DNA from: Sphingopyxis sp.
GTDB lineage: Bacteria > Pseudomonadota > Alphaproteobacteria > Sphingomonadales > Sphingomonadaceae
DNA length: 64,000 bases
Assembly: GCA_013823985.1 (NCBI GenBank)
Contig: PNNB01000008.1
Span: forward strand, 1 to 64,000
Reading direction: 5' to 3'
In this document: piece by piece, positions 1-7,383 of the stretch
Position numbering within the stretch: the stretch's first letter is position 1
Layout of the letters: each line of letters starts with the position of its first letter
Notes under the pieces: model-generated
The model's database searches: none
What the model saw: only the letters and a program-made list of their open reading frames with translations
Told to the model about the DNA's origin: nothing
Program-made: the position numbers and the translations under genes

Positions 1-200
1 GTTTTCATATTTGCGAACTGCTGCGCCGGAGTTCCGACCATCGCCAATACCGGCCGTTCGGTTGATAAACTGATGATTATCCCACTCTCACTTATGAACT
101 CCGTCCCATCAGAAAGCTGCCGGTGTTTTGTAAAACTAATTCGATTAAAGATGCGCGTCGATGACACACGGCGGAAACCAAATTCTATGGTCTGTAACAT
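1..200 (-). CDS. Hypothetical protein, N-terminal part, runs off left edge
   Basis: Reading leftward from an ATG at 200, the frame stays open to the window edge (66 codons). An AAAGGA ribosome-binding site lies about eight bases upstream of the ATG, which is the main reason to believe it. The peptide begins MLQTIEFGFRRVSS and looks like an ordinary soluble protein; I do not recognise the family. It lies downstream of, and in the same direction as, the unrecognised gene at 261-650, so the two may be co-transcribed. A small GC hairpin at 232-247 (GCTCGC, loop CGAC, GCGAGC) sits between them but has no T run, so it is not a convincing terminator. Confidence 0.5.
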   Translation of the reverse strand, partial: MLQTIEFGFRRVSSTRIFNRISFTKHRQLSDGTEFISESGIIISLSTERPVLAMVGTPAQQFANMK

Positions 201-260
201 TATGTAATTCCTTTCTTGATAATTGATGCGTGCTCGCCGACGCGAGCGGGGGGGTCGGGT

Positions 261-650
261 TCATTTGGTGCGTTTGATGATGGGCAGATTGAATCTGGTG
301 GTGCCCATGGCCAGCTTCAGTTCGGTCCAGAACGTGGGTATTTCGGCTGGATGAAAACGACGGTCCGCCATGCGCGCCTGCTCAAGTGCGCGATGGGTCA
401 GCGTTTTGGCTGTGCCGCTGCGAATGGCTAGACCTTCGCCGCTTGCAAACGTAACATCCCGAAAGGTGAGCATGGACCGCAATTCCGCGAGGCGCAGATA
501 GTTAATGAGGCGGTCTGACTTGCGTGAGTGGTGCGTATTGCCAGGCTTGCCATTTTTGCCGGGGTAAAAGGTTTTGCACTTGTCAGGCGACTTCACCAGA
601 TACGCAGCCACCTGTTTAACGTTGAGTTTGTTACGCGCGCGCGAGGCCAT
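261..650 (-). CDS. Hypothetical protein (129 aa)
   Basis: A basic protein beginning MASRARNKLNVKQ; I recognise no family. The frame can extend to a TTG at 773 (170 aa), but I prefer the ATG at 650 because the extra N-terminus is Trp- and Arg-rich and looks untranslated. Neither start has a strong ribosome-binding site. The C-terminal half (ALEQARMADRRFHPAEIPTFW) could be a small helical domain. The gene lies on the 3' side of the tRNA-Ser at 831-921 and reads away from it, as in a genomic island inserted at a tRNA 3' end. No integrase is visible in the window. Confidence 0.5.
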   Translation of the reverse strand: MASRARNKLNVKQVAAYLVKSPDKCKTFYPGKNGKPGNTHHSRKSDRLINYLRLAELRSMLTFRDVTFASGEGLAIRSGTAKTLTHRALEQARMADRRFHPAEIPTFWTELKLAMGTTRFNLPIIKRTK

Positions 651-830
651 GGCACGTCTGATATACGAGCTTTCACGCAGTTCAAGCCATAATATCAGCC
701 ATAAATTTGGCGGCGGTCTGACGCGTTTTTCTGCGAACACATGCGAACCGCAAATACCTGAAAAAGTCTGCAAAACCTATGGTTTAAGCAGTTCACTCTC
801 GTTCGCATCATTTCGTGAAAGTGCCGGGCG

Positions 831-921
831 TGGCGGAGACGGAGGGATTCGAACCCTCGATACGCTTTTGACGTATACTCACTTTCCAGGCGAGCGCCTT
901 CGACCACTCGGCCACGTCTCC
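831..921 (-). tRNA. tRNA-Ser (anticodon GGA)
   Basis: A 91-base class II tRNA. The acceptor stem GGAGACG at the 5' end (921) pairs with CGTCTCC, followed by discriminator G and an encoded CCA (831-833). The anticodon loop reads CTGGAAA, giving anticodon GGA. A long variable arm containing a GTATACGTC hairpin is typical of tRNA-Ser, and the T loop reads GGTTCGAATCC. The 3' end points towards the unrecognised genes at the left edge of the window. Confidence 0.95.
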
Positions 922-1001
922 GCATCCCTTTCGGGGAAGCGACGCCCCTAGCGGCTCCTTTGCGCTTTCGCAAGGCACTGTGATTTGCCATAAGCCGTTC
1001 C

Positions 1002-2015
1002 ATGAAAAGATTTTTGACATTGACCGCTGCTGCCGCCCTTTGCGCAGCCGTTCCGGCTTTCGCGCAGGAGGCAAAAACCTATCCCGCGCCAAGCGAGATC
1101 GTCGCGGCGGCAAAGCCGCAGGAATGGGCCGCCATAGCGCCATTGGACCTGCTCGTTATGGACCTTGCGCTGGATGCAGCCGGCAAACCACGCCGGGTGA
1201 TCATCCAATTGATGCCTGCCCCGTTCAGTCAGGGCTGGATCGGGAATATCCGCAAACTTGCGGCCGCCAAATGGTGGGACGGCACCAGTATCAACCGGGT
1301 ACAAGACAATTATGTCGTGCAATGGGGCGATGCGACCGAGAAGAAGGCTCTGCCCGATGGGTTGGAGACAGTGCTGGAAAGTTCATACACAACTCCGTTG
1401 GTCGACCCTTTTGCGTCGATGCTCTTGTTTTCGGCAATCGTGGGGCAAAAGGAAGCGGCAGATGCGTGCAAACGCGAAACCGAAGAAAAGATGGAGGATT
1501 GCTACAAAGAAATCGACCGGCAGATAACCCGCCGCGACCCATATGCTGATGGATATGGCTTCTACCAAGGCTGGCCCGCAGGTGCGGATCCCAAGGCGGC
1601 ATGGCCACTCCATTGCTATGGCATGGTCGGCGTTGGCCGGAACCTGTCACCCGACACCGGCACCGGTGCCGAGCTCTATACTGTCATCGGCCACGCACCG
1701 CGGCATCTGGACCGCAACATCGCAGTGGTTGGTCGCGTCATCGAAGGGGTCGAATATCTGTCCAGCCTGCCGCGCGGGACGGGAGCGCTGGGTTTTTACG
1801 AGAAGGAAGAAGAACGGGTGCCGATCACGTCCGTGCGGTTGGGCACCGAGGCGCTGAATATCCCGACGTTCGAGTATCTCAAAACCCATAGCGCCAGCTT
1901 CAAAGCTTATGCCGATGCACGGGCGAACCGGCGCGATCCATTTTTCATAACACCTGCAGGCGGCGCAGATATTTGCAACATCCCGGTTCCGGTACGGCGG
2001 CGTCCGGCGAAGTGA
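1002..2015 (+). CDS. Exported cyclophilin-type peptidylprolyl isomerase
   Basis: A 337-residue protein with a clear signal peptide (MKRFLTLTAAAALCAAVPAFA, cut after AFA), so it acts in the periplasm. The rest resembles the large cyclophilin-like isomerases of sphingomonads. RVIIQLMPAPFSQGWIGNIRKLA matches the first cyclophilin strand and helix region. WWDGTSINRVQDNYVVQWGD corresponds to the 'GTIFHRVIPGFMIQGGD' core. CYGMVGVGRNLSPDTGTGAELYTVIGHAPRHLDRNIAVVGRV follows the usual GMANA...NSQFFI...LDGKYTVFGRV order. A long insertion (about residues 130-190) separates the two halves, and several canonical active-site residues are replaced, so catalytic activity is uncertain. It is followed 12 bases later by the DUF1905 gene and probably shares its transcript. 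Confidence 0.85.
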   Translation: MKRFLTLTAAAALCAAVPAFAQEAKTYPAPSEIVAAAKPQEWAAIAPLDLLVMDLALDAAGKPRRVIIQLMPAPFSQGWIGNIRKLAAAKWWDGTSINRVQDNYVVQWGDATEKKALPDGLETVLESSYTTPLVDPFASMLLFSAIVGQKEAADACKRETEEKMEDCYKEIDRQITRRDPYADGYGFYQGWPAGADPKAAWPLHCYGMVGVGRNLSPDTGTGAELYTVIGHAPRHLDRNIAVVGRVIEGVEYLSSLPRGTGALGFYEKEEERVPITSVRLGTEALNIPTFEYLKTHSASFKAYADARANRRDPFFITPAGGADICNIPVPVRRRPAK

Positions 2016-2027
2016 AAGAGGTCAAGG

Positions 2028-2348
2028 GTGACCGAAACCTATAAGGTTACCGCCGAGCTCTGGCTCTGGACCAGCGACAAGGCCCCCGCGAGCTGGCATT
2101 TTCTGACCATAGAAGGTGAAGCGGCCGAGGCGATTCACGCGCTTGCCCTGATGCGGCGGCTGGAAAACGGGCGGCGGCGCGGTTGGGGGGCGATAAAAGT
2201 GCGCGCGACCATTGGGGACACCTGTTGGGATACCTCCATCTTCCCGTACAAAAGCAGCGGAGGTTGGCTGCTTCCGGTGAAAGCCGCGGTGCGAAAGGCG
2301 GAGGGTCTGGTCGCTGGCGACGATATTTATCTTAGCGTAACGCTTTAA
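2028..2348 (+). CDS. DUF1905 domain protein
   Basis: A 106-residue soluble protein that starts with GTG, behind AGAGG about seven bases upstream. The pattern AELWLWTSDKAPASWHFLTIEG, then RRGWGAIKVRATIGDTCWDTSIFPYKSSGGWLLPVKAAVRKAEGL...GD, is the signature of DUF1905 (a small beta-barrel family of unknown function). It follows the cyclophilin gene closely and converges on fliA: the two stop codons overlap in TTAA at 2345-2348. No catalytic function should be assumed. Confidence 0.85.
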   Translation: MTETYKVTAELWLWTSDKAPASWHFLTIEGEAAEAIHALALMRRLENGRRRGWGAIKVRATIGDTCWDTSIFPYKSSGGWLLPVKAAVRKAEGLVAGDDIYLSVTL

Positions 2349-3055
2349 TCCGCCATCATCATCCGCATCTTGTCGAGTGCGGCCTTTTTGATCTGGCACA
2401 CCCGCGCGGCGCCCACGCCAAGCGTTTCGCCGATTTCATCCAGGTTCATCTCTTCGACAAAATAGAGTTGCAGGATCATCGCTTCGCGTTCCGACAGCTT
2501 GGCGAGATTGGCGACCAATGCTTCACGCAGTTGAGCCTTTTCGAGGGCTGTATCCGCACTGTCGGCGAGGTCAGCGAACCACATGTCATGGTCCGAATAG
2601 CTCTCGTCGATCGATTCTTGCCCCACCGCCTGCGTTGATGCGGCCATCGCATAATAGGCTTGCGGCTCCAGCCCGGCGGCATCCGCCATTTCCGCATCGG
2701 TCGGCGGGCGCATATATTCCTGTTCCAGACGTGCACGAATGCTGGCGAGATAGCGGCGGTTCGCCATGCCGGCGCGACCCATGCGGGCATCGCGACGCAA
2801 GGCATCGACCATCGCGCCGCGAATGCGCGTCGACGCATAGGGTGCAAAGGCAATACCGCGATCTTCGAAATGTTGGGCGGCTTCCACAAGCGCAATGAAG
2901 CCGATCTGGATCAGGTCCTCTACCTCGATCGCCGTCGACATGCGGCTGTGCACATGCCAGGCGACGCGACGGACAAGGGCACTATGTGCTTCTATCAGGC
3001 GCGCAGGGCTCGTCGCATCCGGACGGGCGTAAGCGGCGCGGGCTTCATTCAGCAT
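2345..3055 (-). CDS. fliA: Flagellar sigma factor FliA (sigma-28)
   Basis: An RNA polymerase sigma factor of the sigma-70 family, directing late flagellar genes. Region 2 is seen in DLIQIGFIALVEAAQHFEDRG followed by FAPYASTRIRGAMVDALRRD. Region 3 covers RARLEQEYMRPPTDAEMADAAGL, and region 4 is a helix-turn-helix, LSEREAMILQLYFVEEMNLDEIGETLGV. The frame is open to 3082, but AAGGAG lies at 3062-3067, so translation most likely starts at one of the tandem ATGs at 3058 or 3055; the latter has better spacing. The start overlaps the end of flhA. Its antagonist, the anti-sigma factor FlgM, is encoded at 6304-6576, so the whole sigma-28 switch is in this block. Confidence 0.92.
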   Translation of the reverse strand: MLNEARAAYARPDATSPARLIEAHSALVRRVAWHVHSRMSTAIEVEDLIQIGFIALVEAAQHFEDRGIAFAPYASTRIRGAMVDALRRDARMGRAGMANRRYLASIRARLEQEYMRPPTDAEMADAAGLEPQAYYAMAASTQAVGQESIDESYSDHDMWFADLADSADTALEKAQLREALVANLAKLSEREAMILQLYFVEEMNLDEIGETLGVGAARVCQIKKAALDKMRMMMAD

Positions 3056-5159
3056 CATGGTCTCCTTTGTAAGGGTTGGCATCGGCCAGACGCGGCGTGC
3101 CGCCGACGACGGCGATCACATCCACTTTTTTGGTTTCGGGAATTTCGAGGAAAGACAGCACCGCCACATCGCTGAATTGCGCGCGCAACAGGCGGGCAAC
3201 GGCAGCGCGGCACAGTGGGGAAGTTATGACGGCAAAGCTGCGTGCGGCGACCAGCATGGGCTGCACCGCTTCATCCACAGCACTGATGATACGGCGGGCA
3301 AGCGCAGGTTCGAACGGCCAGTTGGCAGAAGGTGCGGTTTGTACCGACTGGACAAGCAGGCTTTCCAGATCGCCATCAAAGGTGATTGCAGGCAGCGGCA
3401 TTTTCACAGGAACGATCGTCTGGACGATCAATGGCCCAAGGCGCTGACGAACGGCTTCGACCAGATCGGATGCGTCCAGATTGCGCGGCGCAAGGTCAAC
3501 CATGGCTTCGGCCACACGGCGGAAGTCGCGCAAGGGAACGCGCTCGGCCAGCAGCGCGCGGCACAGCGCGGTAATTGCGGCCAACGAATAAGGCGCTGGC
3601 GTGAGGCCAGCCGCCAGTTGCGGGTAGCTTTCTTTGAGGTTGTCGATGAGTGCCTGCGCATCGTCCATGCCGAATAGTTCGGCAGCAGACGCAGTGGCCA
3701 GCTGGTTCAAATGGGTGGCAATAACGGTCGCAGGGTCGACAACGGTGTAGCCAGCGGCGACGGCATCAATACGGTCACGTTCGGCGATCCAGAGTGCATC
3801 CAAGCCAAAGCTTGGATCCTTGACCGCACGGCCGGTGACGCCTTCAAGGCAGTCGCCGGAATCAAGCGCGAGCAATTCGTTCGCCCAGGCGCTGTCTTCG
3901 CCAACCAAAACACCCGAAATGCGGATTTGATAGGTATTTCCGGGCAGCGACAGATCATCGGTGACCTTGACCATCGGAACCACAAAGCCGAACTCACGGG
4001 AAAGCTGGCGGCGGATGGCGGTCACGCGTCCCATGAGCGGGGCGCCCTTGCGCTCATCGACAAGGCTGACCAGCGAGTAACCAAGTTCAAGCGTGATAGG
4101 TGCGGTTTCGGCAATTTCGTGCCATTCGATGACATGCCCAGGTGTGGCATCGACAATCGTGTCGACTGGCTTGGGCGGTGCCTTTTCTGCGCGCCGCAGC
4201 AGCCACCAGATAGTGCCGGCAAGCGCAGCGGCCGGCAGGACGACGAGTTGCGGCATCGCCGGAACCATGCCTAGCAACGTCAATATTGCGGCAACCGGAC
4301 CCCAGGCGCGAGCATGCCCGAACTGGGTCGAAATCTGGCCCGACAGGTCAAGTGGCGAGGATACGCGGGTAACAATGGCAGCTGCGGCAATCGACAGCAG
4401 CAGCGCGGGAACCTGCGCAACAAGAGCATCACCGATGGCAAGCTTGATATAAATCTCGGCGGCATCGCCAAAGCTCAAATCATGGCTGACGACGCCGAGT
4501 AGGAGGCCGCCAAAGATATTGACGAAAAGGATGAGAAGGCCCGCAACCGCGTCGCCCTTCACAAATTTCGAAGCACCGTCCATGGAGCCGTAGAAATCAG
4601 CTTCGGTCGCAACTTCCTGACGCCGTGCCTTGGCCTCATCGGGGGTGACGAGGCCAGCGTTCAGATCGGCATCAATCGCCATCTGTTTGCCGGGAAGGGC
4701 ATCAAGGGTAAAGCGCGCCGACACTTCGGACACACGCCCCGCGCCCTTGGTGATCACGACCATGTTGATGATCATCAATACGGCAAAGACGAACAAGCCG
4801 ACGATATAATCGCCGCCAATCAGGATCGCCCCGAACGCTTCGATAACATGGCCTGCCGCAGCAACACCGGTATGGCCGTCGACGAGAACGACACGAGTAG
4901 AAGCGACGTTCAGCGCAAGCCGGAAGAGAGTGGCCAGCAGGAGAACGGTCGGAAAAGCAGAAAAGTCGAGCGGCTTGGCGACATTCATCGCAACCATAAG
5001 AACCGCGAGCGAGATCATGATGTTCAGGATGAAGCCGACGTCCAGCAACATGGCCGGGATCGGCACGATCATCAGCATAACGAGGAGCAGCACCGCGACA
5101 GGCAAGGCGCCGCCTTTGATGGTATCCAGCCAGATGGCCAGGTTCAGACGACCCATCAT
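3045..5159 (-). CDS. flhA: Flagellar type III export gate protein FlhA
   Basis: At 704 residues this is the normal length for FlhA. It is the large gate protein of the flagellar export apparatus in the inner membrane, coupling proton flow to substrate export. The N-terminal half has about eight membrane helices (e.g. LPVAVLLLVMLMIVPIPAMLL). The family signature is visible in SARFTLDALPGKQMAIDAD and the following NAGLVTPDEAKARR. The C-terminal half is the cytosolic domain, with RAVKDPSFGLDALWI and a long alternating alpha/beta region. Its ATG overlaps the transglycosylase stop by four bases (ATGA) and its end overlaps fliA, so the order transglycosylase-flhA-fliA is one transcription unit behind the sigma-54 promoter at 5971-5985. 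Confidence 0.97.
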   Translation of the reverse strand: MMGRLNLAIWLDTIKGGALPVAVLLLVMLMIVPIPAMLLDVGFILNIMISLAVLMVAMNVAKPLDFSAFPTVLLLATLFRLALNVASTRVVLVDGHTGVAAAGHVIEAFGAILIGGDYIVGLFVFAVLMIINMVVITKGAGRVSEVSARFTLDALPGKQMAIDADLNAGLVTPDEAKARRQEVATEADFYGSMDGASKFVKGDAVAGLLILFVNIFGGLLLGVVSHDLSFGDAAEIYIKLAIGDALVAQVPALLLSIAAAAIVTRVSSPLDLSGQISTQFGHARAWGPVAAILTLLGMVPAMPQLVVLPAAALAGTIWWLLRRAEKAPPKPVDTIVDATPGHVIEWHEIAETAPITLELGYSLVSLVDERKGAPLMGRVTAIRRQLSREFGFVVPMVKVTDDLSLPGNTYQIRISGVLVGEDSAWANELLALDSGDCLEGVTGRAVKDPSFGLDALWIAERDRIDAVAAGYTVVDPATVIATHLNQLATASAAELFGMDDAQALIDNLKESYPQLAAGLTPAPYSLAAITALCRALLAERVPLRDFRRVAEAMVDLAPRNLDASDLVEAVRQRLGPLIVQTIVPVKMPLPAITFDGDLESLLVQSVQTAPSANWPFEPALARRIISAVDEAVQPMLVAARSFAVITSPLCRAAVARLLRAQFSDVAVLSFLEIPETKKVDVIAVVGGTPRLADANPYKGDHDAE

Positions 5160-5938
5160 GACGAAACACCCGAAAGACGACGATAGGCGTCGCGGGCGAA
5201 ATTCAGATCAAGCTTTTTGGGCATGGGCAGCATCGTCGCCATTTCCAGCGGCGTGCGCGCAGCGTTCGACGAGGATGCCGTGCGACTGCTTTGCATGTTA
5301 AACGACGGGAACGGGCTGCGCGTGTCGCCGAGCTTCGCCTCGAAATTCTGTCTAATCTCGGCCAAGCTGCGGGTTCCCCCGTCGTTTCGGTAAAATATCG
5401 AGCGATTGGCGCGCGCAGCTTCGGCAAAGAGCGGGGCCGCGCCTTGATTGGGGTCTTGGCGGTAAGCGTCCAGAAATTTCGCCGCGCCTTCAGCGCCGAG
5501 GAAGTGCGCCAGATAGAGGTCGACGGGCTCCGGATTGGTACCAATGCGTTCTTGCAGATAGGCACCATTGTCTGCCGCAAATTCGGCGGCCATGGATGCG
5601 GCGGCTTCGGGATCGCTTCGCAAGTCCAGAATGGCCGCGCGTGTGGCGGCGTCGGCGACGGAAAAGCTTCCATCGGCATTGCGGGAAATTGCATTGGCTG
5701 CCCAGCCCAGCCCGTGGGATGCGCCATGTTCCTTGACGGTGCCCAACCAGGTCTGCTTGGTGAATTGATATAGGCCCGTTGCGCTCGAGGTTGAGGCGCG
5801 AGCGTCGGGACGTAGTCCGCTTTCGATCCGGGCCTGATCCATCAGATAGTCAAAATCGACACCCGTGCGGGCCGATGCGCGTGCGATGGCAGCAGTCACC
5901 CGTTGGGGCGATGACGTTTCGTTAATCGGGCGTGTCAT
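5156..5938 (-). CDS. Flagella-associated lytic transglycosylase (SLT domain)
   Basis: A 260-residue protein with an SLT lysozyme-like fold. The catalytic glutamate is in QARIESGLRPDA, and ATGLYQFTKQTWLGTVKEHG is the second family motif. Such enzymes cut peptidoglycan so the flagellar rod can pass; position directly upstream of flhA supports that role. No clear signal peptide is visible, so export may use the flagellar apparatus. The frame extends upstream to a TTG at 5974, but that codon is inside the -12 element of a consensus sigma-54 promoter, so the ATG at 5938 is chosen. The C-terminal 80 residues are Ser/Ala-rich and probably disordered. Confidence 0.85.
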   Translation of the reverse strand: MTRPINETSSPQRVTAAIARASARTGVDFDYLMDQARIESGLRPDARASTSSATGLYQFTKQTWLGTVKEHGASHGLGWAANAISRNADGSFSVADAATRAAILDLRSDPEAAASMAAEFAADNGAYLQERIGTNPEPVDLYLAHFLGAEGAAKFLDAYRQDPNQGAAPLFAEAARANRSIFYRNDGGTRSLAEIRQNFEAKLGDTRSPFPSFNMQSSRTASSSNAARTPLEMATMLPMPKKLDLNFARDAYRRLSGVSS

Positions 5939-5970
5939 AGTCTGGTCCGGTTGTTCATGCGGGATGAACT

Positions 5971-5985
5971 GCAATGCCCGTGCCA
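5971..5985 (-). promoter_or_regulatory. Sigma-54 (-24/-12) promoter for transglycosylase-flhA-fliA
   Basis: On the minus strand the sequence reads TGGCAC, five bases, TTGCA, an exact match to the RpoN consensus with the required GG and GC spacing. Transcription would begin near 5960, giving a short leader before the ATG at 5938. It places the export gate and fliA under sigma-54 plus an enhancer-binding protein, and rules out the upstream TTG as translation start. Confidence 0.85.
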
Positions 5986-6005
5986 GTTTTGTAAAAACCG
6001 TGCTT

Positions 6006-6299
6006 TTACGCGTGTTTCTGCGGCATCACATAAATGGCGGACGACGCTTGGCCCCGATATTCCGCCAATCGGTCAATTTTCTGTCTGTTCCAGGCCGTCA
6101 GATATTTGACCCGGGTACGCGCTGCCTCGGCCTGTTTCATGCCGTAGGACAGTTGCTCCTTTGGCGGAGCGCTGCGCACCTGCCGCAGTTTTTCGATCGC
6201 CACCGAAAGCGCGCTACTGGCCGACAGGATGGCATCCGCATCCTGCGTATCCAGCGCGTCAATCAGATCCGATTGGCATTGAAGAACGGCATCCATCAT
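6006..6299 (-). CDS. Putative FlgN-like flagellar chaperone
   Basis: A 97-residue, mostly helical protein (MMDAVLQCQSDLIDALDTQDADAILSASSALSVAIEKLRQV...). It follows flgM with its start just past the flgM stop, the usual place of flgN, whose product escorts hook-filament junction proteins to the export gate. It is shorter than typical FlgN (about 140 aa) and has no diagnostic motif I can point to, so the name rests on position, size and helicity. The open frame continues to 6452, but that extension would lie over flgM, so the ATG pair at 6299/6296 is preferred. Confidence 0.5.
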   Translation of the reverse strand: MMDAVLQCQSDLIDALDTQDADAILSASSALSVAIEKLRQVRSAPPKEQLSYGMKQAEAARTRVKYLTAWNRQKIDRLAEYRGQASSAIYVMPQKHA

Positions 6300-6303
6300 T
6301 GGG

Positions 6304-6576
6304 TTAGCCAAGATCCTGTCCGCCAAAGCGGATAATACCGTCTGCAACTGCGCCCAAGTCGACCTTATATGCGCCGCTCGCAATCGCCGCTCGCAGAGAG
6401 GCGACTTTCTCGGCATCATATGGGGGGCCCTTTTGCGCCAATGCGGTCGCAAGACTCAAGCTGTGCGGAGCAGCAGGCTTGAGCGTATTTTCCCGCTTCG
6501 GCGCCGCCTCCGCGGCACCAGATGCACGAAGACCCGGAGCCAGTCTGGCCGGTCCGAACGTAACGGAATCCACCAT
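6304..6576 (-). CDS. flgM: Anti-sigma-28 factor FlgM
   Basis: A 90-residue protein whose C-terminal third, PPYDAEKVASLRAAIASGAY then KVD, is the characteristic FlgM motif that wraps around FliA. The N-terminal half is Ala/Pro-rich and disordered, as expected for a protein exported through the flagellum. AAAGGA eight bases before the ATG at 6576 decides this start over one six codons upstream. A candidate sigma-28 promoter about 55 bases upstream suggests the FlgM-FliA feedback loop seen in enterics. The FlgN-like gene follows immediately. Confidence 0.88.
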   Translation of the reverse strand: MVDSVTFGPARLAPGLRASGAAEAAPKRENTLKPAAPHSLSLATALAQKGPPYDAEKVASLRAAIASGAYKVDLGAVADGIIRFGGQDLG

Positions 6577-6631
6577 TTTTCTGTTCCTTTCCATATGGGC
6601 CGTCAGGAAACCGACAGCCTGTATGAAAGCA

Positions 6632-6658
6632 GAAACGGCGATTGCCGCACAAAGTTTA
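6632..6658 (-). promoter_or_regulatory. Candidate sigma-28 (FliA) promoter for flgM
   Basis: On the minus strand TAAACTTT (6651-6658) is followed after exactly 11 bases by GCCGTTTC (6632-6639). The enterobacterial FliA consensus is TAAAGTTT-N11-GCCGATAA, so the -35 matches at seven of eight positions and the -10 at its GCCG half. A perfect inverted copy of the -35 octamer lies at 6663-6670, four bases away. The start would fall about 45 bases before the flgM ATG. Confidence 0.5.
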
Positions 6659-6720
6659 GTCTTAAACTTTTATAAATATTTCGGCTGTGAAAAAAATTTT
6701 CACCCGCCTTCCGCTCGACC

Positions 6721-6740
6721 TTGGCGCCACGCGGCGCCAA
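6721..6740. terminator. Strong hairpin between flgA and flgM, possible terminator
   Basis: TTGGCGCC and GGCGCCAA form a perfect eight-base stem with loop ACGC, about 65 bases past the flgA stop. There is no T run directly after it on either strand, though a T-rich tract follows some 20 bases later on the minus strand. It could stop flgA transcription or be a protein site. Confidence 0.4.
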
Positions 6741-6803
6741 TTTGCTTGCTTCAGGGGCCTAACCTTCGTTAACCCCTTCAATATGCAGCATTGCCGGGGC
6801 AGC

Positions 6804-7235
6804 TCAGAACGACACGACACCCCGGGTTTTTACATAGGCAGTCATGGTCGTCGTCGATGTCAGCGATTTGACACGGACAGGTTGACCCACCGCTGCGTCT
6901 TCCAGCGCAATCATCGTTGTAGATACGGCAAAGCCTTGTCCATCTGAAACGCATTCGACCATTTCACCCTTGCGGATGACGATTTCGGAGGAAGCCGCTT
7001 GTTCAAAAGATGCCTTAACCGGCACCCGCAAACGCCAGCCTACCGCCGGACAACGCACGATAACGGCGCCTCCCGATGGCGGCGCAACAATAGGCGCATC
7101 GGGGCATTGCGCCAATTTCAGGCGTTTATCGACCTGCTCGGCTTGGGGCGCAACCGCCGAAATGCGGTTATCCAAAGCCTGTAAGTCCTCAAACCCTCCC
7201 GAGAGGGCAGCGACGATGAAGAGTAAGTGGTGCAT
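6804..7235 (-). CDS. flgA: Flagellar P-ring formation protein FlgA
   Basis: A 143-residue periplasmic chaperone for P-ring assembly. It begins MHHLLFIVAALSGG, a short signal peptide, and has the SAF-type C-terminal domain: RVPVKASFEQAASSEIVIRKG, then LEDAAVGQPVRVKSLTSTTTMTAYVKTRGVV. AGGAG five bases before the ATG at 7235 fixes the start over an in-frame codon at 7274, which overlaps the sigma-54 promoter. It is shorter than enterobacterial FlgA (about 220 aa) and close to other short alphaproteobacterial forms. No other rod or ring genes lie beside it. Confidence 0.85.
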   Translation of the reverse strand: MHHLLFIVAALSGGFEDLQALDNRISAVAPQAEQVDKRLKLAQCPDAPIVAPPSGGAVIVRCPAVGWRLRVPVKASFEQAASSEIVIRKGEMVECVSDGQGFAVSTTMIALEDAAVGQPVRVKSLTSTTTMTAYVKTRGVVSF

Positions 7236-7270
7236 GTTGGCTCCTGAAAAATAGTATCTTCCGGAACCAA

Positions 7271-7285
7271 GCAATCATCGTGCCA
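7271..7285 (-). promoter_or_regulatory. Sigma-54 (-24/-12) promoter for flgA
   Basis: On the minus strand the sequence is TGGCAC, five bases, TTGCT, matching the RpoN consensus at all key positions. The predicted start is near 7260, giving a leader of about 25 bases that contains the AGGAG site before the flgA ATG at 7235. With the site at 5971-5985 it shows that flagellar genes here are RpoN-dependent. Confidence 0.85.
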
Positions 7286-7383
7286 GTCGGCGCGAAATCG
7301 ATATGAATGGGCTACGACCAAATATGTTGTCGCAAGAGTGTTTATGGAATCAGCCCGCTGCGATGCGGGGCAGTGCGCAAGCT

